Source: Janthinobacterium sp.
GTDB lineage: Bacteria; Pseudomonadota; Gammaproteobacteria; Burkholderiales; Burkholderiaceae_D
Assembly (NCBI GenBank): GCA_025356595.1
Contig: JANXSQ010000028.1
Coordinates: 1 to 42,940, forward strand
Reading direction: 5' to 3'
DNA length: 42,940 nucleotides
Shown here: one piece after another, positions 20,787 to 28,500 of the stretch
Numbering within the stretch: position 1 is the first letter of the stretch
Layout of the letters: every line of letters starts with the position of its first letter
Notes under the pieces: generated by a model
Database searches by the model: none
What the model was told of the DNA's origin: nothing
What the model saw: only the letters and a program-made list of their open reading frames with translations
Position numbers and translations under genes: made by a program

Positions 20787-21653
20787 GTGAAAGAAACGAA
20801 ATATTGGTTTGAGATACCTTCGCTTGCCAGACAGCCATTCCTTGCCATAAATCTAACGAACGCTAACTCGCGCAGTTTTACAAAAAACAGCATTATGTTA
20901 GGTACTGGCAAGGCTGGCGATTGGCCGCTTCCACAAGAATTGTTGGACGAAGGTGCGGAGGGAAAAATTGCGGTATTGTTCTTTGCTAATCGGGGCGAAC
21001 GAACTTTGTATATAGGCAAGATTTTAAGCAAAGTTGTTACTGGTGCTACAGGGAACGGCCAAGCCCGCTACGAGTTGACGGTTGATTCGTGGAAGAAGCG
21101 GGGGATAACCAGTGTATCGTTTTCGAGGTTTTTTACAGGATTCCGTATGAGCGCGAATCCAACGGTCCTGTGGGCTGCACCCTCGACCAGCGTGAATGAA
21201 GGCTTAGGCGACCAGTTACCAGGGAGAGCACCCGGTTCAAACAAAATGGCGCTAGTTGCACAACGCGTCGGTCACGGTATTTTCGCGGCAGACGTTCGCC
21301 AAGCGTGGAGCAATAAATGTGCACTCACAGAAATATCGGCGAAGAACATTCTAAATGCCTGCCATCTGATTCCTTGGAGTCACAAAGAGTGCATACCGAA
21401 ATACCAAACTGATGCAAACAATGGACTGTTGCTATGCGCTCATCTTCATGCACTCTTAGATTCTTACTCGATCAGTTTCACCGATGATGGACATTTACTT
21501 ATTGATCGTAACTTACATCCGAAACTATCTATTCTCGTTAGTTCGACCGGCGACGTTTGTTTGCGGAAGACGCCGAACCTAGAACAACAATTTTTCTTGC
21601 GATGGCATCGCGCGCAAGCGGAAAAACTTAAGCTGCACCTCGTCGCCGCATGA
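20787..21653 (+). CDS. HNH endonuclease
   Basis: A 288-residue protein. The C-terminal part (about residues 178-235) is an HNH_2-type nuclease: CALTEIS with the first Cys at 178, then ACHLIPWSH, then NGLLLCAHLHALLDSYSISF, giving the His-Asn-His series. The N-terminal 150 residues are not recognised by me and could bind DNA or sense a signal. The GTG start at 20787 is supported by GAAAGG 6 bases upstream. The gene is AT-rich compared with the chromosome and is the first of the island. HNH proteins of this shape occur in restriction-like and other defence contexts; the target is unknown. Confidence 0.82.
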   Translation: MKETKYWFEIPSLARQPFLAINLTNANSRSFTKNSIMLGTGKAGDWPLPQELLDEGAEGKIAVLFFANRGERTLYIGKILSKVVTGATGNGQARYELTVDSWKKRGITSVSFSRFFTGFRMSANPTVLWAAPSTSVNEGLGDQLPGRAPGSNKMALVAQRVGHGIFAADVRQAWSNKCALTEISAKNILNACHLIPWSHKECIPKYQTDANNGLLLCAHLHALLDSYSISFTDDGHLLIDRNLHPKLSILVSSTGDVCLRKTPNLEQQFFLRWHRAQAEKLKLHLVAA

Positions 21654-21842
21654 CTGGGACGCATCCAATAAGTCCCCGAATGGAAAAATCCGCAAGTAAA
21701 ATTTTCTGATTTTCAAAACAACTTATCGCATTTTTCATTAAGGTCTGTCGCACGTTGATGGTAACTGTTTGATTTTGTTAAAAAATTTCGTGTGGATTAA
21801 AATGTGACGTAGCTTAAATATATGTTGCTACCTGTTTTCTGC

Positions 21843-21879
21843 AATAAACCCGCAACTACAAGAGCCGCAGGTTTATTTT
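21843..21879. terminator. Likely bidirectional terminator
   Basis: AATAAACC at 21843-21850 pairs with GGTTTATT at 21870-21877, followed by TT, with a GC-containing interior. It lies between two convergent genes (the HNH gene ending at 21653 and the GRDP-like gene ending at 21939). Confidence 0.5.
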
Positions 21880-21938
21880 AACGTAGTAATATAATGACTA
21901 ATACTTTCTTACTCGGTCATCTAGGTGTTTGAAGATGC

Positions 21939-22391
21939 TCAATTTAAGGCCGGTTCAGGCGGAGGAGGGGAGCAGCAAGATGCCGCCTGGGCATCGTGTG
22001 GCCAATTAGCTCCAAAGATATCAAGTACCATCCCTTGTGTATGTTCCCAAGCTTTACCAGGTATATGTCCCGGATTGTGATGAAGATAGACACCACGTCC
22101 CCAATGGGATTCACTCCAGTCGACATAGGGTCTAGTAAAAAGAATAAAATTATGCCAGAACTCATCAACTTGTTTGGATGGGACGATGGTTTCAGTGGTC
22201 ACAAAGGTGAGACTTACAAACCTTAAGAAATCTTTACGAGCTTCCTCAGCATCTTCTTCGGTCCAAAGACATATTTTCTTCAAACGCTCCTTCACAAAAC
22301 CAAGCTCTGACGAGCAAAGATTATTGAAGCGGCCGCTGAATTCGTTATGCATAGGTTTAATAAAATGGCTATGCTCGTTAAAATCAATCAT
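21939..22391 (-). CDS. GRDP/DUF1399-like small protein with Cys-Pro tail
   Basis: A 150-residue protein. The centre carries the signature VDEFWHNFILFTRPY (about residues 77-91) followed by WGRGVYLHHNPGH, which I recognise from bacterial 'glycine-rich domain-containing protein-like' (GRDP) proteins. Typical members end in a Gly/Cys-rich tail; here the end is AASCCSPPPPEPALN, a Cys-Cys followed by Pro. The function of the family is not established. The start has AAAGG 8 bases upstream and lies 36 bases after the stop of the cupin-like oxygenase gene on the same strand, so the two are likely one operon. It could be the oxygenase's partner or substrate (inference). Confidence 0.7.
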   Translation of the reverse strand: MIDFNEHSHFIKPMHNEFSGRFNNLCSSELGFVKERLKKICLWTEEDAEEARKDFLRFVSLTFVTTETIVPSKQVDEFWHNFILFTRPYVDWSESHWGRGVYLHHNPGHIPGKAWEHTQGMVLDIFGANWPHDAQAASCCSPPPPEPALN

Positions 22392-22427
22392 TTTGCAAAC
22401 CTTTCATGAGTTATTTCCAGGTTGTGA

Positions 22428-23423
22428 TTAAATATCATAAATTGCAACGTTGTTCAAGTGCACAAATCCAGACAATGACAAGCTTATACTTACATCTAAC
22501 GACCTTACATGGTGCCACCAAAGAATTGGTATAAAGAGTCCATCGCCAGAGTTTAGAGTGATATCATGAGGGGTAGCATCGGCGAAGCGCGGAAATGCTT
22601 CTAGATCCGGATTTTCTGGATCAACATCACTGTAGACGGAATAATTATTGTATAACGAGCCGATTTGCATCGGAGAAATAAGTTTAATGGTTTTCCTACC
22701 GTAGACCTGTACCAATAGAATATTCTTTGTATCATGGTGAAGCGGCGTAACAGTTCCCTTAGGACCAAACCATAAATTCACGGTTTTCGGACAAAATTGG
22801 TCCGAAATAATTCCATGAATTGACCGCAGATCGGATAAGAGTGGGCTCAACCCATGTTCAAATAAACATCGATTATGAGCAGTAATATATAGATCGTTCC
22901 CCGTGTCGTTTTTACTAATACGGTCAACGTATTCGGCTAGTCTCATTCGACTGCGATGCTTTTCACGGTCACGCTCATAATCAGACGAACTTGAACGATC
23001 GGACATTACTTCGACCTCTGCCCCTCGGCACCGTTCAAGAATATTATCAGGCGTCCATCTCGCGATTTCCGGAAATTGGGATATTAGGCCACGAATTACA
23101 ACAGGTTTATTTTTTGAATAGTATAGGTCTAAGAATTGGCTCGGCGATGGCATGCAGCGTAGGTCATCAATTTTCCCCCGCGTTGCAGAGGTGTTTTTCA
23201 TCACCCGCAGGATCTCAAGTAGCGACTCAAGTTTTCGCATACGACGGGTGACGTGCAGGTGATCATTAAGAGCGGCCTTGACAGAACGTGTTATCAATAC
23301 CTTGGCTGCACTGGCCTCTAACCCATGATCCGCGAGAATACTCGCAAGCTCGTCGTCAGATTTCCCAGCGCGTTTACGCTCCAAAATTGCCGCAACAAGC
23401 CTTGCTTCGCGGTCAACAGGCAT
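22428..23423 (-). CDS. JmjC/cupin-8-like 2-oxoglutarate oxygenase
   Basis: A 331-residue protein. After a helical N-terminal region (residues 1-75, charged, unrecognised) comes a cupin-like/JmjC fold. KPVVIRGLISQFPEIARWT (about 126-144) is the usual start of the Cupin_8 domain. The iron triad is H229-x-D231 (in PLHHDTKN) and His304 or His305 in the WWHHV segment, where the IPILWWHHVRSL context is classic for the family. Such enzymes hydroxylate proteins or small molecules using Fe(II), 2-oxoglutarate and oxygen. It is upstream of, and probably co-transcribed with, the GRDP-like gene. Confidence 0.8.
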   Translation of the reverse strand: MPVDREARLVAAILERKRAGKSDDELASILADHGLEASAAKVLITRSVKAALNDHLHVTRRMRKLESLLEILRVMKNTSATRGKIDDLRCMPSPSQFLDLYYSKNKPVVIRGLISQFPEIARWTPDNILERCRGAEVEVMSDRSSSSDYERDREKHRSRMRLAEYVDRISKNDTGNDLYITAHNRCLFEHGLSPLLSDLRSIHGIISDQFCPKTVNLWFGPKGTVTPLHHDTKNILLVQVYGRKTIKLISPMQIGSLYNNYSVYSDVDPENPDLEAFPRFADATPHDITLNSGDGLFIPILWWHHVRSLDVSISLSLSGFVHLNNVAIYDI

Positions 23424-23782
23424 GTCAGAATAACCTTTTTTAGCACAATGTATCTGGGAAAAAGCGAAATTGCCGCTGCGGCGACGCCGCCCTCAAAAAT
23501 AGCTGAGCACTGCTGTCTAACACTGCTTGCGGCGCAGTTCAAACTATGCGCTAAGCACGGAATATATTGCTTTCGGCCACTCAGACTTGCACTTCCGCAC
23601 CTTCTTGAACCTCTTGCGTAATGGCAAGCAGAGAGTGTGACAAATATTGATTCGGGACGATGACTAAACTATAACACATCGGATGTTGTGAAAGCACCAT
23701 CAGCACATTTTTTTCGAAGCTCCTATTGTGCCCGCCAACTAGCTCTCTTCATTGAAGAAACCAACATAAGTCATGAGGTTTA
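23424..23782. other. Intergenic, AT-rich, no clear gene
   Basis: About 360 bases between the start of the oxygenase gene and the decayed ATPase fragment. The left part must hold the oxygenase promoter. The right part may contain more remnants of the broken gene, but I cannot trace its frame. Nothing else is recognised. Confidence 0.4.
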
Positions 23783-24381
23783 TTGGCTCATCACTTACTT
23801 TACAGGATATTTGTCGATCAACGGCCCGTAGCCCATCTATCAAAATTAGGTCCACGTGAGGATGATCCAAAAACTGTGGAAGTCGGAGAGGGGAAGACCG
23901 GTCGTGTGGATTTAATGTTGCAAAAAGTAGTACAGCCTAGGACTGGTCAGTATGATTATCTGATTGTGGAATTAAAACGGCCATCTCAAAAAATTAATGA
24001 TGAAGTCTTAGTTCAAATTAAAAATATGCAATTGCAGTTGCCAGCGATGAGCGATTTTCCGGGGTTCCAGCAACCTGGACGTTGCTTGCCATTTCCAATG
24101 AACTCGATTCATATGCAAAAAAAGATGCAAATCAACGAGGCCGTCCAAAAGATCAGGTTTACGATGATCCGGATCTTAATGCAACAGTTTTGGTAAAAGA
24201 GTAGGCTGAAGTAATTAATGATACGCGGTCGAGGCTGCGATTTGTGAATGAGCAGTTATCATATGAGGCCGATAGAGATAGCTCAAAGGCTTATTTGCAA
24301 AGAATCCATGCAAAGTTTATTCCTAATTTCTCTGAAGATGAAAGCGATTTTGGTGACTTTGATGCCGATATTTCAATGTAA
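23783..24381 (+). pseudogene. Remnant of an ATP-binding protein with a PD-(D/E)xK-like nuclease end
   Basis: Only the C-terminal part survives. It reads GRVDLMLQ ... YDYLIVELKRPSQKI, a D ... E-x-K arrangement like that of PD-(D/E)xK nucleases. In intact relatives this follows a GHKL-type ATPase. One base is missing near 24024-24026 (relatives read K-N-Y-A at this point). After shifting frame the homology goes on (VPATWTLLAISNELDSYA) to the TAA at 24379-24381. A TAG at 24202-24204 replaces the Trp expected in KEWAEV. The 5' part is gone. A single intact 137-codon frame here (23783-24196) is therefore not a real protein. The family identity rests on memory of similar proteins. Confidence 0.7.
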
Positions 24382-24412
24382 TTTCTCGAATGTTCTTTAC
24401 TAGTGGATAGCT

Positions 24413-25585
24413 ATGGCAGAGCGCGAAAAAAGCGAGTTAATTGTTTTTGGTGGATACGATAAAATAAAGGAATTGCTTGCAAGAAAGGCTATATCTGCTA
24501 TAACCATTGATACCACGGTGTTTGACGATGGCGGTATGCGACTTGATAAAGGATTATTTTCTCAATTGTTGCAATTCGGAAGTCATCCGGCAAATTTAGT
24601 TCTATCAGAGGTTGTATTGAGGGAAATTAAACGTCATTTGACTAAATCTATTGGAAGCAAGAAAGACCGATTCGGACGTGATCTGATTGATTCAGCAGAG
24701 TTTGTTGGATATGATATTAAATATGTTCAAGAAATAAAAAGCAAGTTCGAAGAATTACTTTCTCCTGAGGATATTTGCGAAGCTCAGATTTCACATTTTT
24801 TAGCTGAGTCTAGTGCCATAATAGTTGACGTAGATGACCACCTACAATTAGGTGATGTTGTGGAGTATTATTTTGACGGAAAAGCCCCTTTTCATAAAGA
24901 GAATCTGAAAAAGTCTGAATTTCCAGATGCAATTTCATTGATGAGTCTGGAGGGGTGGGCAAGGGATGCTGAGACTGAGTTAGTCGTAGTTTCTAGAGAC
25001 GGAGATTGGGCTGCGTATTGTGAAACTTCCGAAAAGTTGCATATTGTAAAGGATTTGGCTACCGCTCTAGCATTGTTTCAGACGCCTGATGAGGCTGTTA
25101 AGGCGGCGGTCGAGGATTTGAGGGGACGACTGAATGATGATAACTCGGAAATATTTACAAGAATAGAGGAGGAAATTAGAGATTTTGACTGGGCGTCTCA
25201 TGCCAGCCACTATGCTAACTCGCAATTTGAATACGAAGAGGATGAGTCTTACGTTGAACTAGGTAAATGTTTTTTTGTGGATAGACCAGATGCTATTAAA
25301 GTTACTGATATAGACGTGGAGGCAGTATCAGTAATATTTGCCTTGCAATTAGAAGGCAATTTTGTTGTGAATTATTCTTTTCAAAAATGGGATGCAATTG
25401 ATAAAGACTACATGTCAATGGGAAATGGTCAGGCAGGGGAGGAGTTTTCAGTGTCTGTTTCTGTTGTTTTGCGTATCCCAAACAAATCAATCGAAACTGA
25501 AGATGTAAAGTGGGAAATTGAACCAAATACGTTGCATTTTGACTTCGGGGAAATTGAGCCTGACTGGATGAACGGAAGCGACTAA
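24413..25585 (+). CDS. PIN-domain protein (DUF4935-like)
   Basis: A 390-residue protein. The N-terminal 230 residues look like the DUF4935 PIN-like nuclease domain: AITIDTTVF with acidic Asp33, LSEVVLREIKRHL with a conserved Glu, FPDAISLMSLEGWA (second Asp) and VVSRDGDW (third Asp). PIN domains cut single-stranded RNA with a cluster of such acidic residues. The remaining 160 residues are acidic and not recognised. It is AT-rich and lies 31 bases after the pseudogene on the same strand. The Shine-Dalgarno is weak (TGGATAGCT before ATG). A role in defence or toxin activity is inferred from context. Confidence 0.75.
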   Translation: MAEREKSELIVFGGYDKIKELLARKAISAITIDTTVFDDGGMRLDKGLFSQLLQFGSHPANLVLSEVVLREIKRHLTKSIGSKKDRFGRDLIDSAEFVGYDIKYVQEIKSKFEELLSPEDICEAQISHFLAESSAIIVDVDDHLQLGDVVEYYFDGKAPFHKENLKKSEFPDAISLMSLEGWARDAETELVVVSRDGDWAAYCETSEKLHIVKDLATALALFQTPDEAVKAAVEDLRGRLNDDNSEIFTRIEEEIRDFDWASHASHYANSQFEYEEDESYVELGKCFFVDRPDAIKVTDIDVEAVSVIFALQLEGNFVVNYSFQKWDAIDKDYMSMGNGQAGEEFSVSVSVVLRIPNKSIETEDVKWEIEPNTLHFDFGEIEPDWMNGSD

Positions 25586-25875
25586 TGCAGTTGTGAAAAA
25601 ATACTAAATTATTCCCTGATGTTGGAGTGTCATATATCGGGCAAATCGGTCGCGTCAACGATGTAATAACAAAATAATAAATATGAATACCTAATTGGAT
25701 TAATTTATAATTTTCGTTTGTAGTATCATCTATTGTGGAAATGGAAAGCGACTGTATTGTTCCACACGGAGTTTCTGCTGTTATTCTGTCGTGAGCATGG
25801 GTATTTGATGGTATATTGGAAATTTAAGATCTATTTAAAATGAAGATGCTGCTGCGAAGCGCGTTTCTCAGCCCA
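25586..25875. other. AT-rich gap between convergent genes
   Basis: About 290 very AT-rich bases separate the PIN-domain gene from the end of the HEPN-type gene. No ORF, clear hairpin or repeat was found here. Confidence 0.4.
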
Positions 25876-27207
25876 CTAGACCTTGGCGCTGCGAAATAGC
25901 GATAGCGCTTGAGAAACAGCTTCTTCCGGCGCGCGCGGAATGATATTGACGGGAATGATTACGTCGCATTCCACAGGCTCAACACCCTCAATGGTCAGTT
26001 CAACGATGCGGTTCCCGATGACACTGTGAAAGTAGCGGGTAAAGTCCTCCACATCCTGTTCAATGGTTTCATTCGCTCCCTGAACTTCGCTTTCATCCAA
26101 ATGAGTGTGCATCCGGCCAGTGGCAACGTTCATCACGAACGCCAGGACAATGGTGTTGCGAGTGTTGAGCGCAACAAAGTGCACAGCGCCGTCGCTACTT
26201 CCGGTGGGGAGCAGCGTCATCGTTTGGAATTGCAATGCCGGCGGGTCCGGCCACAGCCTGACCGAAACTACAGTTTCCTTCAGCTTACCCAAGTCGTCGA
26301 TATTCTCCACGAGTCCACCGGCCTTCAAGGTCTCGACAGCCTGCGGAGTCATAAGTGCGTACCAGGGTGCAACCCGATCACGCGTCCTGTAGAGATCCAT
26401 TTCGTTGGGCACACCTGCGTCGACTTCTATGTAGCGAGCGGCGAGGGCCGCGATGATGTCCAAGTCAGCAGCAATGCGTTTGCGATCCGCCGGAACGTCC
26501 GGGTCGACGATGGAACCTGAAATGCTGGCGTGTGCGACCGCGCAGCGACCGGAGTCGAATAAGTGCTTGTTTACGTCAACTCCCTGCGCCCGCAGTTCAG
26601 CGACTCGCTTCGCCGCGTGGCGGTCAAGCTGTGCAAGATTTTTTTCGACCCATGTCACCCGAGCTTTCGACTCAAACTGCGACTCGATTACCTTGAAGAA
26701 GCTAAGGAACGAATATGGCTCGTGCACGCGCCGAAGGCGGCGGCCCTCTCGGAGAAAGGCCAGCGCCTTACGTACTTGGTCGTCCTCGATGATAGGCAGG
26801 TAATTGCAACTGAAGGCTTTGCGGCCACCTTCCAACGCGGTCGTGAAGGTGTTTCGTGGATCTCGGTACGTGGTAGGCGCACCCGCCCAATCCCGCCCGG
26901 TGATGTCGACGTATCCGCGCTTGAAATATCCCAAAACAGAGACGAAACGGTATAACCGCGAGAGAGCCTCGTCGATCTGGTCCCTGCCACATGGCGTGCT
27001 GATGCAAGGTGATGTGGTTCCATCACCCGCTTGTTCGGCGCCGCGTAGCAGGTACTCGCAGCCGTCATACTGGAGCCAAACGTCCGCCGGCGGCCATGCA
27101 ATGGACGACACGACGCCAACTGTAAGCCAGCCGCGCCGCTGCTGGACCTTCGCTGCTGCTTCGTCGCCGAAGAGGTGAGGTACATACGGGGTTTTCATGC
27201 TCAACAT
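25876..27207 (-). CDS. HEPN-type protein, MauJ/ApeA-like
   Basis: A 443-residue protein. The middle part has YSFLSFFKVIESQF (about residues 166-179) and DSGRCAVAHAS, in which Arg221 and His226 form the R-x4-H motif used as an RNase active site by HEPN domains. The architecture resembles proteins annotated 'methylamine utilization protein MauJ' or ApeA-type HEPN proteins. The C-terminal half is beta-rich and unrecognised. No methylamine genes are nearby. GC content is higher than in the rest of the island, so it may have a different origin. An RNA-cutting, defence-type role is possible but not shown. A start at Met4 (27198) is also possible. Confidence 0.6.
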   Translation of the reverse strand: MLSMKTPYVPHLFGDEAAAKVQQRRGWLTVGVVSSIAWPPADVWLQYDGCEYLLRGAEQAGDGTTSPCISTPCGRDQIDEALSRLYRFVSVLGYFKRGYVDITGRDWAGAPTTYRDPRNTFTTALEGGRKAFSCNYLPIIEDDQVRKALAFLREGRRLRRVHEPYSFLSFFKVIESQFESKARVTWVEKNLAQLDRHAAKRVAELRAQGVDVNKHLFDSGRCAVAHASISGSIVDPDVPADRKRIAADLDIIAALAARYIEVDAGVPNEMDLYRTRDRVAPWYALMTPQAVETLKAGGLVENIDDLGKLKETVVSVRLWPDPPALQFQTMTLLPTGSSDGAVHFVALNTRNTIVLAFVMNVATGRMHTHLDESEVQGANETIEQDVEDFTRYFHSVIGNRIVELTIEGVEPVECDVIIPVNIIPRAPEEAVSQALSLFRSAKV

Positions 27208-27409
27208 TGTAGGTCGCTACGGCAGACCGACGAGAGTTTATTCGTTAACCTGCCGGCTCCAAGGGAATCAATGCGAACCTGAAACAGACTCTTGGCGCAA
27301 GCCGGCTGCAGTGGAGGCCATCACACCTTGGAAGAAGCGGCCATGAGGGTGTAAATAATTTTGTGTAAACGGTCATTTGGCAGGACGCTGCTGCCATCAA
27401 GGAGGGACA

Positions 27410-27535
27410 ATGACCGTAGTAAAGCGTAACAAGCGGGCCAAGCCCGCAGCCATGTCATTTTCCATCACACCTGCCACGTGGAAGAGTTGCCAACATCGTG
27501 CAAACCCGCGTAAAATGCGAGGCTCGCGGGTGTAG
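27410..27535 (+). CDS. 41-residue basic ORF running into the tRNA gene
   Basis: A small frame begins at ATG 27410, 4 bases after a near-perfect Shine-Dalgarno AAGGAGG (27399-27405), and ends at the TAG formed by bases 8-10 of tRNA-Gly (27533-27535). The product is basic (starts MTVVKRNKRAKPAAMS). The left half-copy keeps the same frame for 28 codons (from 20511). Over the first 11 codons, 6 of 8 base differences are at third positions, which is what a translated sequence would show. The ORF also contains the tRNA promoter. The family is not recognised. Confidence 0.4.
   Translation: MTVVKRNKRAKPAAMSFSITPATWKSCQHRANPRKMRGSRV
27487..27516 (+). promoter_or_regulatory. Promoter of tRNA-Gly
   Basis: TTGCCA at 27487-27492 and TAAAAT at 27511-27516, with an 18-base spacer and about 9 bases before the tRNA start. 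The same arrangement (CTGCCA, TAAAAT) is kept before the left half-copy, with 18 identical bases around the -10. Confidence 0.6.
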
Positions 27536-27599
27536 CTCAATGGTAGAGCAGAAGCTTCCCAAGCTTACGACGAGGGTTCGATTCCCTTCACCCGCTCCA
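27526..27599 (+). tRNA. tRNA-Gly (anticodon CCC)
   Basis: A 74-base cloverleaf: acceptor GCGGGTG pairs with CACCCGC, the D arm is GCTC-AATGGTA-GAGC, the anticodon loop is TTCCCAA (anticodon CCC), the T arm is GAGGG-TTCGATT-CCCTT, the discriminator is T and CCA is encoded at 27597-27599. The outermost anticodon-stem pair is G-A, a mismatch. It reads GGG codons. The first 39 bases are repeated exactly at 20585, marking it as the integration site of the island. If the element inserted here, the 5' half and promoter of this copy may be element-derived. Confidence 0.95.
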
Positions 27600-27667
27600 A
27601 ATTCGCCTTTGTTCGACGCCGCTGCGGCGCCCTGGCAGTTCTTTTACCCGTTACCTCCCTCATTCCC

Positions 27668-28387
27668 ATGTCTTCAGATACGCCCCAAAACGGCCCCGCC
27701 CGGCCAATGATGTATGACCCGACCGAACACCGCATCCGCAGTTTCGTCACGCGCGCCGGCCGGCTGTCAATCGCCCAGGCGCGCGCGCTGGAAACGCTGG
27801 GACCGCAGTTCCTGGTCGAATTCAGCAAGGCGCCGCTCGATTTCGCCGCCACCTTCGGGCGCAGCGCGCCGACGGTGCTGGAAATCGGCTTCGGCATGGG
27901 CGACACCACGTCGCACATCGCCAAGGGCATGCCTGAGAAGGATTTCATCGGCGTCGAGGTGCACACGCCCGGCGTCGGCAGTCTGCTCAAGCAGATCGGC
28001 GAGCAGGAGCTGGGCAATCTGCGCCTGATCCAGCACGACGCGGTGGAGGTGCTGACCCATATGATCCCGCCCAACAGCCTGGCCGGCGTGCATGTGTTTT
28101 TCCCCGATCCCTGGCACAAGGCGCGCCACAACAAGCGCCGCCTGATCCAGGCGCCGTTCGTCAAGCTGCTGACCGCCTGCCTGGCGCCGGGGGGCTATCT
28201 GCATTGCGCCACCGACTGGCAGGAATACGCCGAGCAGATGCTGGAAGTGCTGGGCGCGGAAGAGGGTTTGAGCAATACCGCCGAGGGCTACGCGCCGCAA
28301 CCGGCCTACCGTCCGCTGACCAAGTTCGAGAACCGCGGTTTGCGTCTCGGTCACGGCGTGTGGGATCTGGTCTTCGTCAAAAAATAA
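27668..28387 (+). CDS. trmB: tRNA (guanine-N7-)-methyltransferase
   Basis: TrmB methylates G46 in the variable loop of tRNAs using S-adenosylmethionine. The 239-residue length is usual. Motif I is [10 protein letters not shown] (about residues 76-85). The family hallmark [17 protein letters not shown] (near 144-160) holds the catalytic Asp and the tRNA-contact residues, and the C-terminal [19 protein letters not shown] is the standard ending. It lies about 70 bases after tRNA-Gly. It converges with gdhA on a strong bidirectional terminator. Confidence 0.96.
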   Translation: MSSDTPQNGPARPMMYDPTEHRIRSFVTRAGRLSIAQARALETLGPQFLVEFSKAPLDFAATFGRSAPTVLEIGFGMGDTTSHIAKGMPEKDFIGVEVHTPGVGSLLKQIGEQELGNLRLIQHDAVEVLTHMIPPNSLAGVHVFFPDPWHKARHNKRRLIQAPFVKLLTACLAPGGYLHCATDWQEYAEQMLEVLGAEEGLSNTAEGYAPQPAYRPLTKFENRGLRLGHGVWDLVFVKK

Positions 28388-28432
28388 GGTCCGGCGGGGC
28401 CGCCGCAAAGCGGCTTCTCGCGGACGCAGGCG

Positions 28433-28464
28433 AAAAAAAAGCAGACCATCGGTCTGCTTTTTTT
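28433..28464. terminator. Bidirectional intrinsic terminator
   Basis: Eight A, then GCAGACC (28441-28447), loop ATC, GGTCTGC (28451-28457) and seven T. The A- and T-runs make it work on both strands, serving trmB (plus) and gdhA (minus). Confidence 0.92.
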
Positions 28465-28500
28465 ACGTGCGTACAGCGGGCGCGGGCGCCCGCCGCCGCA

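Larger units (their letters stand above)
20585..27564. mobile_element. tRNA-Gly-associated genomic island
   Basis: The segment is bounded by an exact 39-base repeat (20585-20623 and 27526-27564) covering the 5' half of tRNA-Gly(CCC) up to the 3' side of the anticodon stem. Inside, base composition drops to a clearly AT-richer level (20.6-25.9 kb) than the GC-rich chromosome, then partly recovers in the HEPN-type gene. Cargo: HNH nuclease, JmjC-like oxygenase plus GRDP-like protein, decayed ATPase/nuclease, PIN-domain protein and HEPN-type protein. No integrase or other mobility gene is visible, so the element is either non-autonomous or has lost it. The left end is the split, non-functional tRNA copy. 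Confidence 0.78.

Noticed and set aside
23325-23621. Plus-strand 98-codon frame overlapping the start of the oxygenase gene
   Set aside because: It lies antisense to the oxygenase 5' end, has no Shine-Dalgarno and shows no recognisable protein features.
27345-27380. AT-rich stretch resembling an IS256-family terminal repeat
   Set aside because: It recalls ends of such elements, but no second end, target duplication or transposase is visible in the window, so I do not list it as a feature.
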